A stretch of DNA of 64,000 nucleotides from Thaumasiovibrio occultus (GCA_019703815.1 AP023053.1:978995-1042994), one strand, 5' to 3'; numbered from the stretch's first letter, positions 34,359-44,803 are shown. The notes: generated by a model not told the origin, from the letters alone. Program-made: numbers and translations.

Positions 34359-34832
34359 TTACTCTGCTAACAGCTTAGGCCAGTTTTGATCGCCTCTGGC
34401 AATATTGCCCGGCACATCGCGCTGCCAGGTATTTTGAACTGAGCGGCTGTAGTTCAGATAGAGCTTGTCTTGGTAGATATACCATGCATTTGGGTCTATC
34501 GCGGCGGTATACCCTTCGCTCACCGCCCATGCACAGTACCCGCCATATTGCGGCGCGTATTTTTCGGGGTTCGCCACAAACAAGTCCCGATGCTCAGCAC
34601 TCGCAAACTGCCAATCGGCGCCCATCCATTCATACTGATAGTCACTGCTGCCTTCGACAGGCTTGCCTTGAGTAAAATACGCCACCGGATCGTAGCCCTT
34701 GATCGCTTTGCCGTAACCAAAATAATCACTGTAGACAGGCTCTATCGCCAAGGCAGCAGGGCTTAACGCTATCGCTGAAAACATGAGGCTAAACGCCATT
34801 AATACCGACTTTAACATTCCTGTTTGCATCAT
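34359..34832 (-). CDS. Secreted YHS-domain protein
   Basis: 157 residues. A signal peptide spans about residues 1-29 (SVLMAFSLMFSAIALSPAALA). The YHS pattern follows: AIKGYDPVAYFTQGKPVEGS, YEWMGADWQFASAEHRDLFV, NPEKYAPQYGGYCAWAVSEG. YHS domains occur in copper- or metal-linked periplasmic proteins, so metal handling is possible, but no metal transporter is next to it. There are two adjacent ATGs at the start, with GGAGAGG before the first. Confidence 0.85.
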   Translation of the reverse strand: MMQTGMLKSVLMAFSLMFSAIALSPAALAIEPVYSDYFGYGKAIKGYDPVAYFTQGKPVEGSSDYQYEWMGADWQFASAEHRDLFVANPEKYAPQYGGYCAWAVSEGYTAAIDPNAWYIYQDKLYLNYSRSVQNTWQRDVPGNIARGDQNWPKLLAE

Positions 34833-35105
34833 CCTCTCCTTTTTCGTTCCGTGCGGGCCAACCCGAACGAAAGGTAACTGTCTTCACACTCAATTAGATA
34901 AAAAGACAGGCCTACGCCAGAAAAATTTCATCGGGGAGCGCATCCTCGGTTGCTCAAGGTGTCAAGTACGCAGGAGGTTTAGCCAAAGTGCATCGCCAGC
35001 TCGTAGAATGAGTAACTCTTTGAACTCAATCTAAAGTTACAAACTATCACTTGCTCAACAAGGCTGAGCCACCCAAGATAGAACGCTCTATTGATGAGGC
35101 TCACT

Positions 35106-36512
35106 ATGTCGCTTTCTCGCAAGTTACTGTTTCACGACCGCGCGTTCTGGCGCAAAGTAGTCGATATTGGCCTACCAGTGTCACTCAGTTCAATGGCATT
35201 TTCGCTGCTGGGTGTGGTGGATGTCGCGATGGTGACCGAGCTAGGGCAAGATGCGATTGCCGCAGTGAGTTACGGCTCACGCATCATGTTTTTCTCGTAC
35301 TTTTTTGCGATGGGCTGGTGTGGTGCACTGACTATCTTGGCGCCGCAGTTAGTGGGCGCAGCCAGCACCCGCCGTTTACAGCAAACCACCTTGCTCGCTT
35401 TTTATATCCTGTTATCAATGGTCAGTGGATTGGTGCTGTTTTACTTGCACTTTACTGCGTCTATTATCGAGCTTGCCAACAGCGATCCCGCCTTCGTCGC
35501 CCATGCCTCCAGTTATTTGCAGATCTCGGTGTTCAGTTTGCTCTTCTCTGCCATCGTGTTTCCCATCGAGATCAATCTGCGTGCTTATGGCAAAACACGG
35601 GCTATCAGTATCCTTGCTGTTGGGGCAATCTTCCTCAATATGGCGCTGAATTACATCTTTTTGAACGGGTTGTTGGGTTTGCCGCAAATGGGCGTGGCTG
35701 GTGTCGCGCTAGGCACAGTGATCGCGCGCGGCGTGCAAGCCACGATGCTGCTGGTACTGGTAAGGAAAAGTCACTATCGCTTGCTACCACCACTCAACCA
35801 GATCTTGTCTTTCGAGCCCCTAAAAGGACTAAAGCAGTACCTCACCCTCACGTTGCCGGTATTGGCACAAAGCCTTGCGTGGAGTACGGGGCTGGTCATG
35901 TTTACCATTTTATTGGGGCAAATGGGGGTTGAGGAAATCGCCCTGTTTGGCTTGATCCATCCGGCTGAAAGTATATTAGTCGGCTTTTTCTTTGGCTTTT
36001 CGATGGCAGCATCGACCCTGCTTGGCCAAAGCCTCGGTGCAGATCAAATAGCGCAAGCCCGAGCTCGCGCTCTTCCTTTACTGGTGATCCCTGTTGCGTT
36101 GGCGATCACCGCCAGTGTGCTAGTGTGGCTCGCCAGCCCGTTGATAGAAAACGTCTATCGCTATTCGGAGTTTAAGCGCATTGATCACGCGATGACGGCG
36201 ACCTACTTCGTCGCGTTTTGCCTAAGCGTGAAGGTATTCAACATGATTGCGATTGGCGGCGTGCTTAACAGCGGTGGCGATGTGAAATTTTCAATGATGG
36301 TGAATGTGCTGTGCTTATGGGGGATCAGCTTGCCGCTCACTTATTACTGTATTGTGGTGTTGCAGCTCGACATTCGCTTCGTGGTGCTGGCGATGCTCAG
36401 TGAAGATTCGCTCAAGTCGTTGTTTGTGCTTTGGCGAGTGCGTAGCGGAAAGTGGCTCAATAATCTGACTAAGCAGGACAGCAATGGCGAAACCGCCAAC
36501 GCAACGCGCTAA
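35106..36512 (+). CDS. MATE-family multidrug/toxin efflux transporter
   Basis: 468 residues with twelve predicted membrane helices in two MatE halves. Recognisable parts are DIGLPVSLSSMAFSLLGVVD in helix 1, GMAGVALGT-like MGVAGVALGTVIARG, and the second-half motif FFFGFSMAASTLLGQSLGAD. MATE proteins export cationic compounds by Na+ or H+ antiport. The start is ATG 35106 with GAGG seven bases upstream; the earlier TTG-ATG pair is less likely. It is a single gene; a 340-bp gap without a gene follows. Confidence 0.92.
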   Translation: MSLSRKLLFHDRAFWRKVVDIGLPVSLSSMAFSLLGVVDVAMVTELGQDAIAAVSYGSRIMFFSYFFAMGWCGALTILAPQLVGAASTRRLQQTTLLAFYILLSMVSGLVLFYLHFTASIIELANSDPAFVAHASSYLQISVFSLLFSAIVFPIEINLRAYGKTRAISILAVGAIFLNMALNYIFLNGLLGLPQMGVAGVALGTVIARGVQATMLLVLVRKSHYRLLPPLNQILSFEPLKGLKQYLTLTLPVLAQSLAWSTGLVMFTILLGQMGVEEIALFGLIHPAESILVGFFFGFSMAASTLLGQSLGADQIAQARARALPLLVIPVALAITASVLVWLASPLIENVYRYSEFKRIDHAMTATYFVAFCLSVKVFNMIAIGGVLNSGGDVKFSMMVNVLCLWGISLPLTYYCIVVLQLDIRFVVLAMLSEDSLKSLFVLWRVRSGKWLNNLTKQDSNGETANATR

Positions 36513-36854
36513 GCCCTGAGTAAACTGAGTTTACTTGCAGGTCCATCGCATCTCTGCGCCTGATTTCCTGAGGGTTATCTCAAAGCCTTCTCTAGCGCTT
36601 TTTGCTACGGAGCCTGCTGTGTTGGCTTTCATTGTCGCTTATCAATCTCGCATCGCGGTGTGATCTATCTATGCCCTACTACATGATGACCTTTGCTGTT
36701 TTCCTTAAGATAACCCTACACATTTGACCAAAATAAACTGCATTTCGTGACTTTATTACGGTAGTCTAACTGTTGTTAAACATCGCAGTTATTGGCTTTG
36801 GGATAAGCACATACCGCGAGTGGCGAAAACCCAACATATCCTGCAGGAGGCAAA
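36513..36854. other. Intergenic region
   Basis: Nothing resembling a gene or terminator is visible. The last 60 bases contain a purine-rich AGGAGGC ribosome site for the LysE gene. Confidence 0.5.
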
Positions 36855-37505
36855 ATGATTAGTGTCGAGTTTCTTATCACGTCCTTGGTCGTCGTGTTGA
36901 TCCCCGGAACAGGTGTGCTCTACACCCTCGCGACTGGCTTGTTCCGCTCTAAAAAAGCGGCCATGTTTGCCGCGTTCGGCTGCACTTTAGGGATAGTGCC
37001 GTCGCTACTTGCCAGCGTTTTTGGCCTTGCTGCCCTGTTTCACACCAGCGCGTTAGCTTATCAAGTGGTGAAGTATGTGGGGGTTTGCTATCTGCTGTAT
37101 CTGGCATGGGGCATGTGGCGTTCAGCTTCACCGCTAGCGATTGACTCGCAGAGCACGTTAACTGATGACGATGAGTCAACACAATCCAATCAACAACAGT
37201 TTTGGTCGGTTGCGCTTAAAGGGTTTTTGATCAACATCTTGAATCCCAAGCTATCCCTGTTCTTCCTCGCCTTTTTGCCCCAATTTATCGCGCCTGATGC
37301 CGCCTCACCCCTCACCTACATGCTGGTGCTCGGTATGGTGTTTATGCTGATGACCTTTGTTGTCTTTGTGATCTACGGCTGCATGGCACATGCCTTTCGC
37401 GCATTGCTGCTGCAGTCCGAGTCCGCCAGTACCGTGATGCAGAAAATCTTTAGCGCCAGTTTTGCGCTAATGGGCGTCAAGCTTGCAATGACGGAATCAA
37501 GCTAG
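36855..37505 (+). CDS. LysE/RhtB-family amino-acid exporter
   Basis: 216 residues, six membrane helices. It shows the family N-terminus FLITSLVVVLIPGTGVLYTL (with the PGP-like motif as PGT), then GCTLGIVPSLLASVFGLAAL and FLINILNPKLSLFFLAFLPQF, the most conserved block. Such proteins export amino acids such as threonine, homoserine or leucine. AGGAGGCAAA precedes the ATG. The substrate cannot be determined. Confidence 0.9.
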   Translation: MISVEFLITSLVVVLIPGTGVLYTLATGLFRSKKAAMFAAFGCTLGIVPSLLASVFGLAALFHTSALAYQVVKYVGVCYLLYLAWGMWRSASPLAIDSQSTLTDDDESTQSNQQQFWSVALKGFLINILNPKLSLFFLAFLPQFIAPDAASPLTYMLVLGMVFMLMTFVVFVIYGCMAHAFRALLLQSESASTVMQKIFSASFALMGVKLAMTESS

Positions 37506-37980
37506 CTATGGCATAAAAATTGAGCTTTGGGAAAAATCGATACCGCGTCTACGTTCAATTTTAGGCGCGATTTAATAATTATATTTCACGGCAATTTCGT
37601 CTAAGTTTTATTTCGAAAATCAATTTGACTCAATTCAACCCTCTACACCCCATTTTCTCGTTTGAACGTTAATAGACATTCTAATTTCACGAATTCACAG
37701 TCAATGAAAATCACTCATCCTAAATATAACCTTATGTTCTCGACTTTACATTCAGATAAAATAGTTTTTTAATCATCATTTCCACCGCGCAAAAAAAAGA
37801 CCCTACTTAAAAATAAGCAGGGTCTTTGGCTTTAAGGTTTAACCACTTTCTATTTTTCTATTCAAGCTATAGCCTTTACGCGATAGCACCCCCACGGTGA
37901 ACCGTGTAAATAAACTTGTTTAGATAAATAAAACTTTCCGTTTTCTATATATCAGTAGCGCTTGTTGGGTTAACGCTAAC
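37506..37980. other. Intergenic region between two convergent genes
   Basis: AT-rich and without a gene. It holds the terminator at 37791-37824. Poly-A and poly-T tracts suggest a bent DNA region. Confidence 0.5.
37791..37824 (-). terminator. Terminator of the Dcu transporter gene
   Basis: On the minus strand AGACCCTGCTTA pairs with TAAGTAGGGTCT (one mismatch) around a T-rich loop, followed by eight T. It also has a T-rich side on the plus strand, so it may act both ways. Confidence 0.82.
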
Positions 37981-39312
37981 TTAGAAAACAATCTTAGAAA
38001 TAAAGTAGCCTGCGGTTACCGCCGACGTCACCATCACGAAACCTGGTAGCAAGTAACTATGGTTAATGACGTAAGTACCTAGGCGAGTCGTACCGGTACG
38101 GTCGAATGACGTACAACCGATTTGGCCTGCACCCGGAACGATAAAGTCACCACAGGTTGCTGGGTATAGCGCAACAAGTAGACCCGGTGGGATACCCATT
38201 GCGGCGCCCAACGGCATCAGCGCTGATACGGTTGCTGATGGGCTGAAGATAACTGCCGAGAAGCAGAATAGGATCAGACCGAACGCCATTGGCGCTGTCG
38301 CAACCATGCCTTCAAACGTGGTTGAGAAGAACACTTTGTACGCGTCGAAGAAGGTGCTGGTCATCCAAGAGATACCGAATACACCCACAACACCGATCAA
38401 ACCAGAGCGGAATACTGAGCCTGATGCAAACTTATCACTTGGTACTTTCGCAAATACGATGATGAACAGTGCAGTCGCTAGCATCACCATTTGGATTAGC
38501 ATTGGCGTCGATAGTACAACCGTTTTACCGTCGATATCCCATGAAGGTAGCAGTGATTTCACTGAGCCGAACAGGATAACCGTCGCCACACCAAGACCGA
38601 AGATAAGCACGCTTAGTTTTACAGGCTTAGGCGCAACATACTCTTCTTTCGCTGCTTCTTCTTTATGTAGAAGTTGGTATTGACCCGATGCAACACGACG
38701 TTGGAATTCAGGGTCTTGCTCTAGCTCTACGCCACGCTTGTAAACGAATGCACAGCCCGCCAATGTACCAACCAAGAATGCCGGCATGCTCACTGCTAGG
38801 ATCTGCCAGAACGCCACATCATAAATAGATAGCGTCGCAATCATACCCGCTGTTGCCGCACTCATAGGGCTCGCTGTGATAGCGATACCAGAAGCGATAA
38901 CCGCCATCGACATTGGGCGCTCAGGACGGATTTTTGCTTCTGCAGCAACTTCAGCAATAACAGGGTAAACCGCAAAAGCTACGTATGAAGTACCACAGAA
39001 CACAACGAACATTGATGAAATCAATGGACCCAAGAAAGTGATTGCGCTTGGCTTTTTACGCAGTAATTTTTCTGCGATACGAACCAAGTAATCAAGACCG
39101 CCCGCACCTTGAAGAACACTGGTACACGCGATTACCGCGATGATGATCAAAAGAACGGTAACTGGCGGTGATGCTGGTTGGAGACCAAAGCCCAATACTA
39201 GCAAACACACACCTAGGCCGCCTGCCGCACCTAGACCTACACCACCAAAACGGCCGCCAAAGCCGATACAGCCCAATACTACAGCAAGCTGTAGCCAAAA
39301 CTCGATGCTCAT
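37981..39312 (-). CDS. Anaerobic C4-dicarboxylate transporter (Dcu family)
   Basis: 443 residues with about ten to twelve membrane helices. It follows the DcuA/DcuB pattern from the first line (GFGGRFGGVGLGAAGGLGV), through ACTSVLQGAGGLDYLVRIAEKLLRKKP, SGIAITASPMSAATAG and DRTGTTRLGTYVINHSYLLP. These carriers exchange fumarate, malate or aspartate for succinate in anaerobic growth. The gene is just downstream of argH on the same strand but separated by a strong terminator, so expression may be partly independent. The link to argH is the release of fumarate. Confidence 0.9.
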   Translation of the reverse strand: MSIEFWLQLAVVLGCIGFGGRFGGVGLGAAGGLGVCLLVLGFGLQPASPPVTVLLIIIAVIACTSVLQGAGGLDYLVRIAEKLLRKKPSAITFLGPLISSMFVVFCGTSYVAFAVYPVIAEVAAEAKIRPERPMSMAVIASGIAITASPMSAATAGMIATLSIYDVAFWQILAVSMPAFLVGTLAGCAFVYKRGVELEQDPEFQRRVASGQYQLLHKEEAAKEEYVAPKPVKLSVLIFGLGVATVILFGSVKSLLPSWDIDGKTVVLSTPMLIQMVMLATALFIIVFAKVPSDKFASGSVFRSGLIGVVGVFGISWMTSTFFDAYKVFFSTTFEGMVATAPMAFGLILFCFSAVIFSPSATVSALMPLGAAMGIPPGLLVALYPATCGDFIVPGAGQIGCTSFDRTGTTRLGTYVINHSYLLPGFVMVTSAVTAGYFISKIVF

Positions 39313-39365
39313 GAATAACTCCTACTTATACGTCCTAACGTATTAGTTAATCGATTAACAATACT

Positions 39366-39394
39366 GAAAAATGCCAGCCCTTCATGGGCTGGCA
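39366..39394 (-). terminator. Terminator between argH and the Dcu gene
   Basis: ATGCCAGCCC, a short loop and GGGCTGGCAT form a 10-bp stem ending in TTTTT on the minus strand, 12 bp after the argH stop. It would let only part of argH transcripts reach the transporter. Confidence 0.82.
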
Positions 39395-39405
39395 TTGGGG
39401 ATTAC

Positions 39406-40785
39406 TTACTCAGCAATGATTTTTTCAGCGTGCTCAAGCTGCGCTGCAACTGCTGTTGGTGAAGTACCGCCGTAAGAGTTACGAGAAGATACACACGCTT
39501 CTAGCGTGATGTCTTGGTAGATATCGTCTTCGATAGACTCGTGGAAAGTACGGAACTCTTCTAGGCTCAGCTCGTTCAGTTTCTTGTCGTGCTTGATGCA
39601 GTAGTTCACGGTAGAGCCCACAACGTGGTGCGCTTCACGGAACGGAATACCTTTACGAACTAGGTAGTCAGCCATGTCGGTTGCTACAGAGAAACCACGG
39701 TCAGCGGCGTCGCGCGTGTTCGCTTCTAGCACCACCATTTTCTCTAGCATTGGCGTCATCACTTGTAGAGACAGTTGTAGGGTATCCATTGAATCGTATA
39801 CCGCTTCTTTGTCTTCACTCATGTCGGTGTTGTACGCTAGTGGCAGACCTTTCATGGTGGTCAAAATTGCCATTAGGTTGCCGTACATACGACCGGTCTT
39901 ACCACGGATTTTCTCTGCGATATCTGGGTTCTTCTTCTGAGGCATAATGCTTGAACCAGTACAGAAGTCGTCAGATAGCTCAATGAACTTAAAGTCTTGG
40001 CTTGAGAACAGAACCAATTCTTCAGACAGACGGCTTAGGTGCATGAAACACATTGCCGCAGCTGCGTTGAACTCAACCATGTGGTCGCGATCACTCACAG
40101 AGTCGATACTGTTTGGTGTTGGAGCGTCAAAGCCTAGTAGCTCTGCGGTGCAGAAACGGTCGATATCGAACGTCGTACCCGCTAGCGCCGCTGAACCTAG
40201 TGGGCAAAGACCCATGCGCTTGTACAGATCTTCGAAGCGTGAGTAGTCACGCTCTAGCATCCAGAAGTACGCCATGATCCAGTGTGAGAATAGGATTGGC
40301 TGACCAGTTTGAAGGTGAGTGTAGCCCGGCATGATGACGTTCATTTCGCCTTTAGCACGCTCTACAATCACTTTTTGCATGTTGCGGATCAGCGTTAGGT
40401 TCTCTTGAATAACGCCACGCATGTGCATTTTTGAATCAAGCGTAGTTTGGTCGTTACGGCTACGTGCAGTGTGCAGTTTACCGCCCACTGGACCGATGAT
40501 TTCAGTCATACGTTTTTCGATAGACATGTGAACGTCTTCGTCAGCCGTATCGTAAACAAACGTACCTTCTTCGACTTCTTTCGCTACTGCTTGCAAGCCT
40601 GAAATGATAAGTTCTGCTTCTTCTTTGGTGATGATTTCTTGCTTCGCCAACATTGTCGCGTGAGCAATACTGCCTTTGATATCAACCGGGAAAAGACGCT
40701 TCTCGATTAGGATAGTGGCATTGAATTCTTCAACAAGTTTATTTGTAGGCAGATCAAATCTACCGCCCCATAGTTTTGCGGACAT
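39406..40785 (-). CDS. argH: Argininosuccinate lyase, stand-alone form
   Basis: 459 residues, the normal length of an unfused ArgH. It has the fumarase/aspartase superfamily signature GSSIMPQKKNPD at about residues 279-290, with the mobile loop serine, and the KLHTARSRNDQ and PGYTHLQTGQP blocks. It splits argininosuccinate to arginine and fumarate. In Vibrio and relatives the biosynthetic ArgH is known to be fused to an acetyltransferase domain, so this unfused copy followed by a C4-dicarboxylate carrier could be a second, catabolic or specialised enzyme. No other arg gene is near. The identity as ArgH rather than a related superfamily lyase is strong. Confidence 0.93.
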   Translation of the reverse strand: MSAKLWGGRFDLPTNKLVEEFNATILIEKRLFPVDIKGSIAHATMLAKQEIITKEEAELIISGLQAVAKEVEEGTFVYDTADEDVHMSIEKRMTEIIGPVGGKLHTARSRNDQTTLDSKMHMRGVIQENLTLIRNMQKVIVERAKGEMNVIMPGYTHLQTGQPILFSHWIMAYFWMLERDYSRFEDLYKRMGLCPLGSAALAGTTFDIDRFCTAELLGFDAPTPNSIDSVSDRDHMVEFNAAAAMCFMHLSRLSEELVLFSSQDFKFIELSDDFCTGSSIMPQKKNPDIAEKIRGKTGRMYGNLMAILTTMKGLPLAYNTDMSEDKEAVYDSMDTLQLSLQVMTPMLEKMVVLEANTRDAADRGFSVATDMADYLVRKGIPFREAHHVVGSTVNYCIKHDKKLNELSLEEFRTFHESIEDDIYQDITLEACVSSRNSYGGTSPTAVAAQLEHAEKIIAE

Positions 40786-40920
40786 AATAATAACCTCTTA
40801 TAGGCTCGTATAAGTAAATAGATAAAAGTTTGATTTAATTTTCAGACAAGCGAGTACGTAGTATTTCCTCGAATTAGGAATACATTTAGGGCGTAGTTAG
40901 CTTGTAGGTTTTAAATGTGT

Positions 40921-40938
40921 GTTAATTGGATAATTAAC
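40921..40938. promoter_or_regulatory. Palindrome upstream of argH
   Basis: GTTAATT, GGAT, AATTAAC is a perfect 7-bp inverted repeat about 136 bp upstream of the argH start. A regulator binding site is possible; the motif is not a classical ARG box. Confidence 0.4.
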
Positions 40939-41085
40939 AAAAGGGAGTGTTAGGTCACTGAATCGAAGTTCAGACGACGATAGTTACCTTGAAAAGATGG
41001 TTGGCGTAGCAGTGGCACGGGTAAATCCTTTTATAATAATAGTTGGAATACAACTTCTAATTCCTGTGCTAGAAAAATACCCTCT

Positions 41086-41101
41086 TTTTCTAATTAGAAA
41101 A
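41086..41101. promoter_or_regulatory. Palindrome further upstream of argH
   Basis: TTTTCTAATTAGAAAA is a perfect 16-bp palindrome about 300 bp upstream of argH. It may be an operator or simply an AT-rich symmetric tract. Confidence 0.35.
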
Positions 41102-41684
41102 GTGCTACTGTTCACAAAATTATTAATAGAGGCACGTTTAATTCGTTTTTTTTCCTCCGCGTGTTAATGAATTAAATACTTTATTGCGTAAAATAATGCT
41201 TGTTAGTTTTTTGTATCAATAACCGTTGACAAAAAAGACGTGCTTCTTTACCAAAGATAATGTCTCTCAGGTATTTAACAACGGGCAGGATTTAACACAT
41301 TCGGGTGGAACATCACCACAAATCGCTCACCTCGCACTCAAAATGCCAGCAAATTCACCACTGTCGTAGCAACTGCAACAAAGGCAACCAAAACAACGCA
41401 ATATCGAAAACAATTACCAACAACTAGTTTCGCAAATAAATACAGTAACCACCACAAATAACAACACGGTGATTTAGCTTCCAAACCTTTCGCACAACTC
41501 ACAGAGTGAAACAGCCGGGATGTCATGAGATCCGCCTCTGCCCTCAACAAAATTGTCTTTTCTCCCGCCATATTTACCGATAAACACCAGATGAACAACA
41601 TCAATGCAACCCTTCAAGATCAATATAGAGAGAAACACAGATCGCTCACATAACAAGCGCGGATTTAGGCTCAATTTTAGGCAT

Positions 41685-41708
41685 AAAAAAACCCGCCGAA
41701 TGGCGGGT
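41685..41708 (-). terminator. Intrinsic terminator on the minus strand
   Basis: ACCCGCC, a 4-base loop GAAT-type and GGCGGGT are followed on the minus strand by TTTTTT. It lies about 290 bp downstream of the mngB stop and can end transcripts from mngAB. Confidence 0.82.
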
Positions 41709-41956
41709 GGTCCAAAATCTACGTTTCCCGAATCCCACGGGGAATGACCTAAATTCGCATCACAGAGCGGGAAAATCGATAGTTTGCGGTGCAATGACTA
41801 GGCAAAACAAACTATTAGAGTTTTTACTCTTAATGATTTAACGCGAGTGATGGACATGTGAATACAGCGTTCTCAGGGAAGTAATTTCCCAAGCAGATCA
41901 AATGCTCTAGCCCGCTCTCGGCCATTTTTACCCAAAGAGCGGTTAAGTTGTTCATT

Positions 41957-41989
41957 AGGTGTCAGCCTCTTATTAAGCGACTGACACCT
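41957..41989. repeat. Inverted repeat just after mngB
   Basis: AGGTGTCAG and CTGACACCT are perfect 9-bp arms around 15 bases, 10 bp after the mngB stop. There is no T run. It may be a 3' mRNA stabiliser or the mark of a small repeat. Confidence 0.5.
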
Positions 41990-41999
41990 TATTTGGCCG

Positions 42000-44654
42000 T
42001 TAGAACTTCACAAGGAAGGATTTCGCTTGGCATGATTTCAGCGTACCAAAGTGGGTCTCAGCTTGAGATGGCGCTAGCGGCTTCTCATCCATGCTCACCT
42101 CTTGCCACGCGCTCACCGCGTGAGTGAAGCGAACACCATCCTCTAACTCACCCGTTTCTGCCGGGTTGTAGACACGGATCACTAGGCCTTGCTCATCTTC
42201 GGCTTTCTTGAGCACACTCAATACCGCGCCGCGTTGCTCTTTTTCGAGCAAGCTGTACGTCAGCGGCTTGTCTTGCTCGCCCACGTTTAGCTTCATCGCG
42301 TTGTATGGGATCTTGTTGTAGCACTGAATCGGAGTGACGTTGTCACGAGACTCTGCCATCACGTTCGCGCTAATATGATCGCCTTGGTAGCCAAACATAG
42401 CGAACTGGCACACGAGCTTGCCACGTGTTTGCGAGTCTGGTGTTGGGATCTTAATGCCTGAAGGGCGACCCGGGCGCAGCAGCAGCTCTTCTTTACCCAG
42501 TGTGCCCACACTACGTAGCAGGGTTAGTGAAAACGTATCGCGCTGCTCTTTACCATCAACAACAGTGTCTTGGCTTGAAATGATTTCAAACTCACGCAGA
42601 CCATTGGTCATCAGCGCCATACCCCCAGCCGCGTTCTCAACCGCAGCAAAGTTCATCAGCTGGTAAACTGGCACTGGCGCTTCTTTCCAGCCTTCTTGCT
42701 CCCACACGTCCATCGCCGGATCGTTGGTTGGGCGCGTGATCAAACCAAACTGGTTATCGGCCACCACAGTTTCAGAGACAAATGGCGTTGGAATGAGCAC
42801 TCGAACACGGTGATCATCGGCTTGGTTATCCAGCTCCATACGCACTTCAATGCGGCGGCTGCCTTGCTTGAGCACCACTTGGCAATCGACATCTAGGAAG
42901 CCATTTTGACCGCTACGCTCTTCACGCTCTTGCAGATTGGCAGGCAGCGCCATGCGCAGCTTGATATTCGCGACCGACTGGAAGCCTTCATGTTTGATCT
43001 CGGTTTGCGCGCCAAACTCGTCTGAGTACAGCAACCATTCTTTACGCGATGGCGAGTAGTCGTACTCATCACCATCATCAGAGCCATCTTCGATGCGCAG
43101 CGCTTGATCGTAAGTGTGCAGCGTCTCTTTATCAAAAATGGTCAAGGTGCCGTTGTCATTCACATTGATGCGATAGAACTCGTTCTCTAGCAGGTTGTCA
43201 CCCTGCTCTGCCACTTTTTGCGTCCCTTTGCTGTGCGCTTCAATATGCAGTGTGGTGTAACCCATCGCTGGCACGCGCAATTTGAACTGAATGTCGTATT
43301 CGATGAACGGATCGTAGTTACCGTAGTGAACGATCTGGCGGTCAATCTTACCTGGGTCAATCACGCGTTGGTCTTGAATGAAGTACTCAATCGCATTGCC
43401 GTTATCATCAAACAGATTAAATTCATTAGCACGTAGAGTAATCGTGGTATTGATCACCTCTTCACGCGCATATGGAGATAGGTTAAACAACGCAAGCTTG
43501 TCACAGCCTTCACGGGCTGGCATATGGTCAACAATCTTACGCTTGTAGAAGTTGATCAAGTTGGTCGCCATATCATCGGCAAGGATGTAGCGGTTGAGAA
43601 TTTCAGCATGCACTTTGTCTGAGCAGCAACAGCCAATCGAGTCGTGAGCGTGGTTCTTCATGCTCTCTTTCCACATTTTCTCGATCAAACCGTGGTGATA
43701 CTCAAACCCTAGGCTCCACGCGATAGACGCTAGCGGCTCAAGAATGTTGACGATCTTGTTTTCCACTTCTGCGTGGATCAATTTGATATCCATACGGGTT
43801 GAGGAAATCGTGCGGTGAACACGCATGTATTTACCGTCGTTGAATTCGCCTTTCACGGTATCTAGTTGATCGCGCATCGCTTCAATACGTTCAAACACTT
43901 CTTCGTAACGGCTCATCACGAACTCGCGGTCGGGATAGATCTCGCGCAGCTTGTCCATCACTTCAAAGATGTTGTTTTGAATTGGCATCTGATCGTGACC
44001 GTTCGGCAACAAAATATCTTTGGTGACAGATGGTTTTTCCAGTACTGGGAAGTACTTATCGAGGCGATCACGCAGGCCTTTTTCGTCTAACGGCAGGTAT
44101 TTACCAATCGCGTAGCCCAGCGGCAACACTTGCGCGGTGACTTCACTGCCGTCGTTTGACTGCCACAAAAATTCGGTTTTATCGGTACCGTGACGCTCTG
44201 AGCACCCACGCCAGAACATCGCACGGTCAATACCAAAGCCGTTGTAAATCATCGGTAGCTGCGAGCTCATCGAGAATGAATCTGGCAAGTAACCAATTTT
44301 CATCGGCTCGCCAAACGCAAGGCAATCGCGCATGCCGTACAGCATGTTACGCACAATAGACTCACCCGATACTTGCATCGTGTCGGTTTGCGAATACCAC
44401 GGGCCAATGATCAATTTGCCCGCCTCAACGAGCGCTTTCACACGTTCTCTATTCTCAGGCTTGATCGCAAAGTAGTCTTCCAATACGGCGGTTTGACCGT
44501 CCAACACATAGTGTTTGTATGCAGGATCGGTTTCCAGACGCTGCATGATTTCTTCCATGTTGTTGATAAGAAGAATGCGTGACTCTTCCGTAGTGAAATA
44601 CCATTCACGATCCCAGTGCATGTGTGGAGTAATATGAACGCGTGATGTAGTCAT
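42000..44654 (-). CDS. mngB: Mannosylglycerate hydrolase (GH38 alpha-mannosidase) MngB
   Basis: 884 residues of glycoside hydrolase family 38, close in plan to E. coli MngB (877). The catalytic region begins with [19 protein letters not shown] and contains [20 protein letters not shown] and [35 protein letters not shown] holds the conserved histidine-aspartate cluster. The nucleophile aspartate is expected in GYLPDSF. The enzyme cleaves 2-O-(6-phospho-alpha-mannosyl)-D-glycerate, made by the PTS permease MngA, into mannose-6-phosphate and glycerate. It lies downstream of mngA with a 208-bp gap containing hairpins. The ORF is complete, so the enzyme should be functional if transcribed. Confidence 0.94.
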   Translation of the reverse strand: MTTSRVHITPHMHWDREWYFTTEESRILLINNMEEIMQRLETDPAYKHYVLDGQTAVLEDYFAIKPENRERVKALVEAGKLIIGPWYSQTDTMQVSGESIVRNMLYGMRDCLAFGEPMKIGYLPDSFSMSSQLPMIYNGFGIDRAMFWRGCSERHGTDKTEFLWQSNDGSEVTAQVLPLGYAIGKYLPLDEKGLRDRLDKYFPVLEKPSVTKDILLPNGHDQMPIQNNIFEVMDKLREIYPDREFVMSRYEEVFERIEAMRDQLDTVKGEFNDGKYMRVHRTISSTRMDIKLIHAEVENKIVNILEPLASIAWSLGFEYHHGLIEKMWKESMKNHAHDSIGCCCSDKVHAEILNRYILADDMATNLINFYKRKIVDHMPAREGCDKLALFNLSPYAREEVINTTITLRANEFNLFDDNGNAIEYFIQDQRVIDPGKIDRQIVHYGNYDPFIEYDIQFKLRVPAMGYTTLHIEAHSKGTQKVAEQGDNLLENEFYRINVNDNGTLTIFDKETLHTYDQALRIEDGSDDGDEYDYSPSRKEWLLYSDEFGAQTEIKHEGFQSVANIKLRMALPANLQEREERSGQNGFLDVDCQVVLKQGSRRIEVRMELDNQADDHRVRVLIPTPFVSETVVADNQFGLITRPTNDPAMDVWEQEGWKEAPVPVYQLMNFAAVENAAGGMALMTNGLREFEIISSQDTVVDGKEQRDTFSLTLLRSVGTLGKEELLLRPGRPSGIKIPTPDSQTRGKLVCQFAMFGYQGDHISANVMAESRDNVTPIQCYNKIPYNAMKLNVGEQDKPLTYSLLEKEQRGAVLSVLKKAEDEQGLVIRVYNPAETGELEDGVRFTHAVSAWQEVSMDEKPLAPSQAETHFGTLKSCQAKSFLVKF

Positions 44655-44803
44655 AACTGTTACCTATTGAGCATAACTGCTCGAAAAACGAATATTTGGG
44701 ATTTAGATGCTGTTAACTTGCGTGACTGAAGCCGGTTTGCTTTAGTTTCCAGCCAAGTTGTGTTTCTGAGGCGCGTCAGCGCGGCAATTTAAATTCGGTT
44801 ACT

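Larger units (their letters stand above)
40786..41999. other. Long intergenic region with palindromes, hairpins and weak ORFs
   Basis: 1.2 kb without a confident gene between argH and mngB (both on the minus strand). It holds palindromes at 40921-40938 and 41086-41101, a terminator at 41685-41708 and an inverted repeat at 41957-41989. An 88-codon minus frame (41338-41604) has several Cys and a hydrophobic end, and a 106-codon frame overlaps it; neither has convincing signals. A minus-strand frame that begins after mngB (LTPNEQLNRSLGKNGRER...) is another possible relic. Confidence 0.5.

Noticed and set aside
35051-35932. 293-codon plus frame overlapping the MATE gene
   Set aside because: It is a shadow of the MATE gene in another frame, with no membrane pattern of its own.
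41338-41794. 88- and 106-codon minus-strand frames in the mngB-argH gap
   Set aside because: They overlap each other in different frames and lack good start signals. The 88-codon frame has a weak AAGGG upstream and hydrophobic end, so it is mentioned in the region note but not called.
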